Source: Bryobacterales bacterium (lineage in GTDB: Bacteria > Acidobacteriota > Terriglobia > Bryobacterales > Bryobacteraceae). Taken from it: 5,305 nt of DNA. The DNA lies in assembly GCA_025462985.1 (NCBI GenBank), contig JAOAPP010000174.1, forward strand, positions 1-5,305, given 5' to 3'. Under the pieces are notes generated by a model. The model searched no databases. It was given only the letters and a program-made list of their open reading frames with translations, and had not been told where the DNA came from. The position numbers were made by a program, and so were the translations under genes. Shown piece after piece: positions 1 to 5,305 of the stretch. How positions within the stretch are numbered: position 1 is the stretch's first letter; each line of letters opens with the position of its first letter.

Positions 1-181
1 CGGTGTGGCGAGTGATGAAAACGAAGTAAACGCTGTCCACCAGACGAATATCGCCGGCATGGTTGACGGGAATGTCGGAGCGCGTGCCACCGAGATATTC
101 GGCGTGGCTTCCGTCGCCGTGCGCAGCGCTAGCGGTGAGGGCGCAGGTGAGGAGAAGCGCGGTAAGTGGGTGAGAGCGCAT
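1..181 (-). CDS. Secreted protein of unknown function, N-terminal part only (runs off the left edge)
   Basis: Sixty codons are open from an ATG at 181 down to the window edge, so the C-terminus is missing. The first 22 or so residues form a classical Sec signal peptide. A short basic start (MRSHP) is followed by a hydrophobic core (LTALLLTCALTASA) and small residues, with likely cleavage after ASA or AHG at about residues 19-22. The protein is therefore predicted to be exported. A cysteine lies in the core (C13), but no clear lipobox follows. The mature start reads AEYLGGT..IPVN.AGDI, resembling small secreted Acidobacteriota hypothetical proteins that begin with a Y-x-GGT motif; this is recollection, not a search result. 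The start is supported by AGGGA seven bases upstream (189-193). It lies 43 bases after the stop of the phosphoribosyltransferase-like gene and could belong to the same transcript. Function is unknown. Confidence 0.72.
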   Translation of the reverse strand, partial: MRSHPLTALLLTCALTASAAHGDGSHAEYLGGTRSDIPVNHAGDIRLVDSVYFVFITRHT

Positions 182-188
182 GAGAGTG

Positions 189-193
189 TCCCT
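189..193 (-). promoter_or_regulatory. Ribosome binding site of the left-edge secreted protein
   Basis: On the minus strand the sequence reads AGGGA followed by seven bases and then ATG at 181. This is a good Shine-Dalgarno match at normal spacing. It supports reading this short edge gene as real rather than the overlapping plus-strand frames. Confidence 0.6.
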
Positions 194-224
194 GTCGAGG
201 AGTGCTCTCAGCGGGAGCTTTCTC

Positions 225-836
225 TCAGACCCAGATGCGTTCGAGCGGGATTCCCTTTGTGCAAAGGTCGCAGGAGGCGGTGTCGGTGTAGTAGACGGCG
301 TCCATTTGGGCCAGGAAAAAGAGCGGCAGGTTGTCGAAGCTGGCGCTGGTGGGGTTCGGCTGATAGACGGCCACGGCGAGGCCGACCACCTCGGCTCCGT
401 AGGCTTCGACGATGGCGCGCAGCTCAGTGAGGCGTTCGCCTGAGCGCAGGATATCGTCTACGAGCAGCACCTTCTCGCCCTTGGCGGGCTGGATGAATTG
501 CTTGAAGTGCATCGGTGTGGACTCGCTGTCCTTTTCGGCCCAGTAGACCTGATGGGCGTGCAGGGCTTCGCAGATGCCGAAGGCGATGGGGGTTCCGGTA
601 GCTGGAGAGACGATTGAGAGCTCCTTGATCATGGCTCGGATTTCGGGGTCGGAGCGGAGTCGGCGACTTAAGCCCACGCTTAGCAGCTTGGCGTGCTGGT
701 AGTAGCGGAAGGCTCGGGCAACCTGGACGTACTCGTCCGCGTGCATTCCGTTTGGGTATTCGAAGTGTCCGTGGCGCAGAGCTCCGGTTTCGCGGAGGAG
801 AGCGATGACTTCCTGGTTAGTGGGGATTAGTTCCAT
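225..836 (-). CDS. Orotate phosphoribosyltransferase-like protein (type I PRTase)
   Basis: The 203-residue protein has the length and layout of orotate phosphoribosyltransferase, the cytoplasmic enzyme that joins orotate to PRPP to make OMP in pyrimidine synthesis. The N-terminus (LLRETGALRHGHFEYPNG, residues 13-30) matches the OPRT hood region. SPATGTPIAFGICEALH (77-93) corresponds to the family's GPATGG segment. YWAEKD (98-103) corresponds to its F-A-E-K/R strand before the flexible catalytic loop. VLLVDDILRSGERL (123-136) is the PRPP-binding motif with the acidic pair D127/D128. The C-terminus carries a C189-x-x-C192 pair followed by KGIPLE, as in a subset of OPRTs. The mobile loop (about 103-118) is unusual: it lacks the common basic run and has only K112 and K119 as candidate catalytic lysines. 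A true pyrE role is plausible, but a divergent PRTase with another base substrate is possible, so no symbol is given. ATG at 836 has no clear Shine-Dalgarno. Confidence 0.88.
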   Translation of the reverse strand: MELIPTNQEVIALLRETGALRHGHFEYPNGMHADEYVQVARAFRYYQHAKLLSVGLSRRLRSDPEIRAMIKELSIVSPATGTPIAFGICEALHAHQVYWAEKDSESTPMHFKQFIQPAKGEKVLLVDDILRSGERLTELRAIVEAYGAEVVGLAVAVYQPNPTSASFDNLPLFFLAQMDAVYYTDTASCDLCTKGIPLERIWV

Positions 837-852
837 GGTTATTCGGTGGTAA

Positions 853-947
853 CCGGGGACTGACCGCTCTGTCCACTGATGGAGGGTGTCTTCGGCTGGG
901 GCAGGGCGGATCCTGGGACAGAGTGGTCAGTCCCCGGGTGGATCCGC
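853..947. repeat. REP/BIME-like inverted repeat pair in the intergenic region
   Basis: Bases 853-874 and 916-937 are reverse complements at 21 of 22 positions, separated by a 41-base loop. The single mismatch (866/924) is G with T on the plus strand, so a plus-strand RNA could pair fully with one G-U wobble. Each arm also contains a smaller hairpin: GGAC/GTCC at 857-860/871-874, and GGGAC/GTCCC at 915-919/930-934, each with a 10-base loop. The right unit is flanked by a perfect 8-base inverted repeat (GCGGATCC at 906-913, GGATCCGC at 940-947). Two inverted palindromic units of this sort are typical of REP/BIME elements, which are spread by RAYT transposases. It starts 3 bases beyond the sugar transferase stop and ends about 17 bases before the phosphoribosyltransferase start. 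There is no T-tract on the minus strand, so it is not a canonical intrinsic terminator. The repeat structure is seen directly; the family assignment is inference. Confidence 0.75.
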
Positions 948-949
948 AA

Positions 950-2320
950 TTAGTGGGCTCCCTTGCCGGCCAGGACGTGGGGGATTGTTTTTAGCATGAT
1001 GGTGCAGTCGAGCTTCAGCGACCAGTTTTCGATATAGGTGATGTCAGACTGCATCCAGGAGTTGAAGTCCAGGCGGTCGCGGCCCATCAGGACCCAGAGG
1101 CAAGTCAGGCCCGGGCGCATGCGGAGACGGCGTTTGTGCCAGGGGGCGTAGCGCTCCACCTCCGAGGGAATCGGGGGACGGGGGCCGACCAGGGACATGT
1201 CACCCCGCAAAATGTTGTAGAACTGCGGCCACTCGTCGATGGAGTATTTACGCAAGAAGCGGCCAATGGGGGTGACGCGCGGGTCGCGGGCCAGCTTGAA
1301 CGCGATGTCTCGCTCACTGAGATGTTCAAGGTCGTCCTTGAGTTCGTCGGCGTTGGCGACCATGGAGCGGAACTTGTATAGCGTGAAGCGGCGACCGTTG
1401 AGGCCGCAACGGGTCTGGCTATAGATGATCGGGCCGGGCGAGGTGAGTTTGATCAGGGCGACGATGACGGCGATCACCGGTCCGGTTACTATGAGCGCAA
1501 CGGAGGCGGCGAGGAGGTCGAAGAGGCGCTTGGTGAGCAGGCTCAGTTCATCGAAGGGCGCTGCGGAAAAGGTGAGGAGCGGAGCGTCGCCCACACGGTC
1601 GAGCGTGATCTCGCTATTCACGTGAGGGAAGAAGTCGATGGCGATGCGGGTGCGGACTCCTTCTTCGTCGCAGTGCAGGAAGACGGGTTCAAGTGCCGAC
1701 AGCCGATTGCTTTCCACATCGAAGATGACTTCGTCAATCACTCGCTGGCGGAGCAGGGCGGGGATGCGGTCGTAGCATTCCTCTTCTGTAAGCCGGTCGG
1801 AGATCTGCATACGGAAGGGAGAGCCGTGGCAGAGTTGCTGTTCAAGCTTAGCGGTCTTCTCCGGGCTGCCGACCAGAACCAGGTGATAGGGCGTGCCGAA
1901 GCCTCTTTGGAAAGCACCGATGAGTCGCGGAGACTGCCAGCGGAACAGCGCGAGCAGAAGGAAGTTGTAGGTGAAGAAGAGGCCTAGGAAGGTGCGGCTC
2001 AAGGGATGCTCGAGGTGGAGCAGGTACTGCATCAGCACGACGAGAGTGCCGCCGAACAGGCACTGGCGAAAGGTCTGCGCGAGCACGCGCGGGGTCTTCG
2101 CCGAATCGAGGTATTCGTAAACGCGCTGCTGAGAGCCGAGGGCGACCCAGACGATCATGCAGTAGCAGACCAGCAGGAGATGTGGCCGGTTATTCAGATA
2201 GAAAAGAGTGAGGTCGAGCCGGGTTCGCGTGAGATAGGCGGACTCAAACGCGACCGCGGTGAGCAGCGCGTCGGCCACCGCGAAGAGTAGGCGGACTCGT
2301 TTTCTCTGGTACGAAAACAC
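950..2320 (-). CDS. Polyprenyl-phosphate sugar phosphotransferase (WcaJ/WbaP-type, exopolysaccharide synthesis)
   Basis: The family transfers a sugar 1-phosphate from a nucleotide sugar to undecaprenyl phosphate in the inner membrane, the first step of surface polysaccharide assembly. The 456 residues match the usual length. Hydrophobic segments lie at about 11-29, 46-62, 87-101 and 109-127. A Rossmann-like soluble region follows (VLVG at 148-151, to about 235), then a further membrane-inserted helix at about 268-291. The C-terminal catalytic domain has SPGPIIYSQTRCGLNGR (294-310), KFRSM (316-320), RDPRVTPIGRFLRKYSIDEW (345-364) with the catalytic Asp-Glu pair D362/E363, and LVGPRP (377-382). 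It ends with RPGLT (402-406) and YIENWSL (429-435). The usual TGLWQV stretch reads TCLWVL here (406-411). The start is GTG, one base after the upstream stop, with AAGG five bases before it. Sugar specificity cannot be read from sequence. Confidence 0.93.
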   Translation of the reverse strand: MFSYQRKRVRLLFAVADALLTAVAFESAYLTRTRLDLTLFYLNNRPHLLLVCYCMIVWVALGSQQRVYEYLDSAKTPRVLAQTFRQCLFGGTLVVLMQYLLHLEHPLSRTFLGLFFTYNFLLLALFRWQSPRLIGAFQRGFGTPYHLVLVGSPEKTAKLEQQLCHGSPFRMQISDRLTEEECYDRIPALLRQRVIDEVIFDVESNRLSALEPVFLHCDEEGVRTRIAIDFFPHVNSEITLDRVGDAPLLTFSAAPFDELSLLTKRLFDLLAASVALIVTGPVIAVIVALIKLTSPGPIIYSQTRCGLNGRRFTLYKFRSMVANADELKDDLEHLSERDIAFKLARDPRVTPIGRFLRKYSIDEWPQFYNILRGDMSLVGPRPPIPSEVERYAPWHKRRLRMRPGLTCLWVLMGRDRLDFNSWMQSDITYIENWSLKLDCTIMLKTIPHVLAGKGAH

Positions 2321-2321
2321 A

Positions 2322-3509
2322 CTAACCTTGCTGCAATGCCTGGTCCAGATCGGCGATGATGTCTTCCGGTGCTTCGATGCCGGCAGCGATTCGAACCAGA
2401 TTATCGCGTATGCCCATCCGCTCGCGCATCTTCGGTGAGATGTCGCGATGAGACGCCATAACAGGGTACAACAGCAGCGTGTGGACGTCTCCGAGCGATG
2501 TGCCGGGAACGATCATGTGCAGGCGGTCCATGAAGGCCAGAACGGCCCCTTTGTCCGCGCCTTTAATCTCGAAGCTGAGGATGGCGCCGAAGAGTCCGGG
2601 AGCGAACTGGTCTTTGATGGCGGCGGCGTCCGGATGATCGGGATCGGAACAGTAGAAGACGCGATCCACGTAGGGAGACCGACGGAGCCACTCGGCGATG
2701 AGTCTGGCATTCTCGCACTGCCTGGCGAAGCGGAGCGCGAGAGTCTTGATTCCTCGCATCGTGAGGTAGCTTTCGAACGGGCCGAGGCCGGGGCCGACCA
2801 CGCGCGCGAGCATGCGAATGGCGCGGTGGTGCTCTTCATCGCTGACGACGATTCCGCCCAGGACGTCACCGTGACCGGCGAGGTACTTGGTGGCGCTATG
2901 GACGACGATGTTTGCGCCGTGGTCGAACGGGCGGAGCAGCATGGGTGTCGAGAAGGTGCTATCGACGACGAAGCTTGCGCCGGCGGACTTTGCCATTTCG
3001 GCGATTTTGGCGAGATGGGGAACGCGCAGCTTGGGGTTCGAGATGCTTTCGGTGAAGACGCAGCCCGGTTTGTTCTTTTGAATGGCCTTCTCGACTGCAT
3101 CCAGATCGCAGATGTCTACGTAGGTGATATCCACCTCGCAGGGCGCGAAGACCTGATCAAACATCTTGACCGATGCGCCGTAGATGGCATTGGAGGTGAC
3201 GATCGAGTGGGGCCGATCGAGCAGCGCGGCCTGGATGGCAATCTGGATCGCACCCATGCCAGAGGCGGTAGCGAGAGAACCGAAACCGCCTTCGATGGCA
3301 GTGGTCAGTTCTTCAAGAGCATTGTTCGTCGGGTTGGCGTAGCGGGCGTAGCTGAACCCTTCCTCTTCGTTGCCGAGGACGCGATCGAGAGTTTCGGCAT
3401 TGTCATAGAAATACGTTGTGCCCAGGTGAATGGGCGTAGTGGAACCGGTGTACGCTCCGTTTTTCCGTTTGCGGTCCCCGGCGTGGACAACTTGTGACTC
3501 GAACTTCAT
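2322..3509 (-). CDS. Cys/Met-metabolism PLP-dependent enzyme (cystathionine gamma-synthase/lyase or O-acylhomoserine sulfhydrylase type)
   Basis: This is a cytoplasmic fold-type I PLP enzyme of the transsulfuration family, acting on homoserine esters, cystathionine or methionine. From the ATG at 3509 it has 395 residues, the normal length. Visible sites are the phosphate-binding YAR from the neighbouring subunit (Y54-R56), SGMGA (83-87), the ring-stacking tyrosine Y110, D183 facing the pyridine nitrogen in VVDSTFSTPML, the PLP lysine K208 in SATKYLAGHGD, and the substrate-carboxylate arginine R373 in LVRIAAGIE. SLGD (338-341) followed by VHTLLLYP differs from the SLGGVESL of typical MetB, so the exact reaction is uncertain. 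ATG at 3509 is preferred over an in-frame TTG at 3521: it forms an ATGA overlap with the cysS stop, matches the usual M-x-F-E-T/S start of the family, and has GGAA six bases upstream. Proximity to cysS fits a sulfur amino-acid role. Confidence 0.93.
   Translation of the reverse strand: MKFESQVVHAGDRKRKNGAYTGSTTPIHLGTTYFYDNAETLDRVLGNEEEGFSYARYANPTNNALEELTTAIEGGFGSLATASGMGAIQIAIQAALLDRPHSIVTSNAIYGASVKMFDQVFAPCEVDITYVDICDLDAVEKAIQKNKPGCVFTESISNPKLRVPHLAKIAEMAKSAGASFVVDSTFSTPMLLRPFDHGANIVVHSATKYLAGHGDVLGGIVVSDEEHHRAIRMLARVVGPGLGPFESYLTMRGIKTLALRFARQCENARLIAEWLRRSPYVDRVFYCSDPDHPDAAAIKDQFAPGLFGAILSFEIKGADKGAVLAFMDRLHMIVPGTSLGDVHTLLLYPVMASHRDISPKMRERMGIRDNLVRIAAGIEAPEDIIADLDQALQQG
2326..2329 (-). 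promoter_or_regulatory. Ribosome binding site deciding the GTG start of the sugar transferase
   Basis: Minus-strand AAGG lies five bases before the GTG at 2320, inside the last codons of the upstream PLP enzyme. It supports the GTG start, for which there is no nearby ATG alternative, and implies translational coupling across the 1-base gap. Confidence 0.5.
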
Positions 3510-4906
3510 TTCCTTTTCCAACGGACACCGTCTTTGGTGTCTTCAAGCACGATGCCCTTCTCCATAAGAGCGGCGCGGATCGCGTCGGCTCCTTTGAAGT
3601 CGCGTGCTTTCCTGGCTTGATTTCTTTCCTCTATTTTGGCCTCAATGTCGGAGTCGTTGAGTTCGCCTCCCGACTGCGTGGGCTTCAATACATCGAAGAC
3701 GCTGTCGAAGACTTCAAGGACGCGGGCGGATTCCCAACGGTTCTCTTCAAGATAGAGATTGTCATCCAGAGCGGTATTCATGGCGCGGACGTACTCAAAC
3801 ACGGCGGCGAGCGCTTCGGCGGTGTTGAGGTCGTCGTCCATGCTTTCTTCGAACTGGCGGATGGCGGCTTCGGATCGCTCTGTGAGCTCTTCATTGCGCC
3901 CGGGCGACAGTTTGCTGGAGGCCAGGCGAAGCTCGAAGTCCCGCAGGCGTTCGATGGACTTGGCCGCGGCTTTCAGTCCTTCAAAAGTGAAATTGAGCTT
4001 CTTGCGATGCGGAACCGAGGCCAGCAGATAGCGGATGGTTTCGGGCTGATAGCCCAAATCGAGAAGATCGCGCAGCGTATAGAAGTTGCCGAGCGATTTC
4101 GACATTTTCTGCGACTCGATATGGAGGTGTTCGGAGTGCAGCCAGAAGCGGGAGAATGGCTTTCGGGTGATGGACTCGGACTGGGCGATTTCGTTTTCAT
4201 GGTGCGGGAAGACGAGATCGATTCCGCCGGCGTGAATGTCCAGCGTGTCGCCGAGATAATGCATGGCCATAGCGGAGCACTCGATGTGCCAGCCCGGGCG
4301 GCCTTCGCCGAAGGGAGTGTCCCAGGCGGGTTCATTTTCCTTGCGCGCTTTCCATAGGACGAAGTCGCGGGCGTCGGCCTTGTCGTATTCGTCCACATCG
4401 ACGCGCGCGCCGGTGCGCATGCCGCTGAAATCGTTATGCGAGAGCTTACCGTACGGAGGGAAGCTTCCGATACGGAAGTAGGTGGATCCTTCGCTCGTGT
4501 AGGTACAGCCCTTGGCGGTGAGCTCTTCGATGGCCTTGACCATCATGGGAATATGCTCGGTGGCCTTCGAGACGTGTTCGGGCTGCTGCAGGCGCAGAGC
4601 GGCGGCATCCTCAAAAAAGGCTTTGGTGTAGAGGGCCGTGTAGTCCTCTATAGACTTGCGTTCTTTATCGGCGTTGATGATGATCTTGTCGTCGACATCA
4701 GTGACGTTCATGACATGGTTCAGCTCGTAGCCACGATAGCTGAGCCAGCGACGCAGAATGTCCTGAAACGTGAAGGTGCGGAAGTTGCCGATGTGGACGA
4801 AGTTGTAGACAGTGGGCCCACACGTGTACATGCGTACGGTGTTGTCGACGAGCGGGTGAAAGTCTTCTAACTCTTGCGTCAGAGTGTTGTAGAAACGAAG
4901 AGCCAT
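3506..4906 (-). CDS. cysS: Cysteinyl-tRNA synthetase
   Basis: This cytoplasmic class I aminoacyl-tRNA synthetase charges tRNA-Cys with cysteine using ATP. The 466 residues match the bacterial enzyme (about 460). The N-terminal Rossmann catalytic domain has CGPTVYNFVHIGN (29-41) with the HIGH-type motif at 38-41. The KMSKS loop is at 267-271. The zinc site that discriminates cysteine is intact: C29, C210 in GWHIECSAM, and H235 and E239 in FPHHENEIAQSE, one residue offset from the E. coli ligands. VTDVDDK (68-74) is another family signature. The helical DALR-like region follows from about residue 310, and a C-terminal anticodon-side segment includes ERNQARKARDFKGADAIR (427-444). ATG at 4906 is the only reasonable start, since TGA lies in frame four codons upstream (4916-4918). 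The leader has a C-run (CCCCCCGA) and no Shine-Dalgarno. It ends in an ATGA overlap with the PLP enzyme. Confidence 0.98.
   Translation of the reverse strand: MALRFYNTLTQELEDFHPLVDNTVRMYTCGPTVYNFVHIGNFRTFTFQDILRRWLSYRGYELNHVMNVTDVDDKIIINADKERKSIEDYTALYTKAFFEDAAALRLQQPEHVSKATEHIPMMVKAIEELTAKGCTYTSEGSTYFRIGSFPPYGKLSHNDFSGMRTGARVDVDEYDKADARDFVLWKARKENEPAWDTPFGEGRPGWHIECSAMAMHYLGDTLDIHAGGIDLVFPHHENEIAQSESITRKPFSRFWLHSEHLHIESQKMSKSLGNFYTLRDLLDLGYQPETIRYLLASVPHRKKLNFTFEGLKAAAKSIERLRDFELRLASSKLSPGRNEELTERSEAAIRQFEESMDDDLNTAEALAAVFEYVRAMNTALDDNLYLEENRWESARVLEVFDSVFDVLKPTQSGGELNDSDIEAKIEERNQARKARDFKGADAIRAALMEKGIVLEDTKDGVRWKRK
3516..3519 (-). promoter_or_regulatory. Weak ribosome binding site favouring ATG at 3509 for the PLP enzyme
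   Basis: Minus-strand GGAA lies six bases before the ATG at 3509, within the last cysS codons. A second AAGGA at 3511-3515 is too close to that ATG to be ideal. The TTG at 3521 has no comparable site. Because the ATG overlaps the cysS stop, ribosomes could also restart without a strong site. Confidence 0.45.
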
Positions 4907-4966
4907 TCGGGGGGATCAGACTCAATCGTAACAAGCGACGCCATTTTGCTCTCGAATGGGGCCGGG

Positions 4967-5305
4967 TCAGGCGGCTTTGGTCAGCTCAATAGGTTCCATT
5001 CCGGTTTCGAAGGGTGCGGGCGGGATGCGGAGTTCGGGGATTGAAAATTCGAAGCCATTTTCTGGCGGGGCAAGCGGTGCCGGTGCTGCGGCAGATTGCG
5101 GTCGGGTCGTGGATTGCTGCCGCAGTTCCCGCCGGCGGTCTTCCTGGAGTTCTCGGAACTCCTTTTGATCCTTGGCGAACTGACGGTGCAGGCGGGCTTC
5201 CTGGATGCTCAAGTTGTTGAGTTGTTTCTGGTGGACCAGGAAGGCGTGAGCCTGGCTGAGGGCGGCAGCTTCGGCGGGTTCATAGGCGGCGAACATTTCC
5301 GCGAA
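4967..5305 (-). CDS. Hypothetical protein, C-terminal part (reading frame stays open to the right edge)
   Basis: The frame is open from the stop at 4967 to the window edge, giving 112 residues. An internal ATG exists at 5296, but the codons above it (F-A-E) are also open and no Shine-Dalgarno can be judged, so this is more likely the tail of a longer protein. The first part is charged, helical and probably coiled-coil: EARLHRQFAKDQKEFRELQ, then EDRRRELRQQ. The last 50 residues are Pro/Ala-rich and probably disordered (PQSAAAPAPLAPPENG), ending ELTKAA. There is no signal peptide or membrane segment in the visible part. The E-A-R-L-x-R-x-F...LQ..RR pattern recalls the C-terminal half of Acidobacteriota hypothetical proteins that begin with an N-RRNAQKSTGP-type motif. 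That is a tentative recollection, and the diagnostic N-terminus is outside the window. It lies 60 bases before cysS in the same direction. Confidence 0.65.
   Translation of the reverse strand, partial: FAEMFAAYEPAEAAALSQAHAFLVHQKQLNNLSIQEARLHRQFAKDQKEFRELQEDRRRELRQQSTTRPQSAAAPAPLAPPENGFEFSIPELRIPPAPFETGMEPIELTKAA

Noticed and set aside
202..218. A hairpin between the phosphoribosyltransferase-like gene and the secreted-protein gene
   Set aside because: Only a 4-base GCTC/GAGC stem can be drawn and no T-run follows it. It is not distinguishable from chance.
5..443. Plus-strand frames of 141 and 87 codons at the left edge
   Set aside because: The first is Arg-rich and repetitive in the style of an off-frame reading. 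Both lie opposite the secreted-protein start and the phosphoribosyltransferase C-terminus, which have real motifs.
853..937. The long inverted repeat as an intrinsic transcription terminator
   Set aside because: The stem is long, but the 41-base loop and the absence of a T-tract after it on the minus strand do not fit a Rho-independent terminator.
2448..3497. A 349-codon open frame on the plus strand opposite the PLP enzyme gene
   Set aside because: It is a mirror of GC-rich codon use in a confidently identified gene. Its translation is low in recognisable motifs and it lies wholly inside the real gene, so I treat it as a shadow frame.
3494..4357. A 287-codon open frame on the plus strand opposite cysS
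   Set aside because: It is antisense to a universally conserved gene whose catalytic motifs are all intact. No family resemblance was seen in the antisense translation.
4907..4966. A promoter or T-box-like leader before cysS
   Set aside because: TACGAT on the minus strand is a weak -10 match, but no -35 box lies at proper spacing. The 60-base gap is too short for a T-box and shows none of its conserved elements.

Overview
The window is a compact run of six genes, all on the minus strand, cut at both ends. Read 5'->3' on the minus strand (right to left in window coordinates) they are: the C-terminal part of an unrecognised coiled/low-complexity protein (runs off the right edge), cysteinyl-tRNA synthetase (cysS), a Cys/Met-metabolism PLP enzyme, a membrane polyprenyl-phosphate sugar transferase, a short intergenic stretch holding a long imperfect inverted repeat, an orotate-phosphoribosyltransferase-like protein, and the signal-peptide end of a secreted protein (runs off the left edge). 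Both edge genes are incomplete.

The genome is fairly GC-rich. The gene order, the style of the secreted protein and of the right-edge protein, and the OPRT-like and sugar transferase variants suggest a member of the Acidobacteriota (Solibacter/Bryobacter-like). That is an inference from recollection of protein style, not from a marker gene.

The middle three genes are tightly packed. cysS and the PLP enzyme share a 4-base ATGA stop/start overlap. The PLP enzyme and the sugar transferase, which begins with GTG, are separated by one base. These three are very probably co-transcribed and translationally coupled. The first two share a sulfur amino-acid theme: cysteine charging, and transsulfuration or homocysteine/methionine chemistry. 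The sugar transferase looks like a passenger that starts surface polysaccharide assembly.

The only substantial non-coding stretch (837-949) contains a 22-base inverted repeat with a 41-base loop. It is built from two smaller GGGAC...GTCCC hairpins in opposite orientation, which resembles a paired REP/BIME element. I found no rRNA, tRNA, CRISPR array, insertion sequence, phage gene or defence system. Apart from the repeat and the gene coupling this is ordinary chromosomal housekeeping sequence, and I do not see an undescribed system in it.
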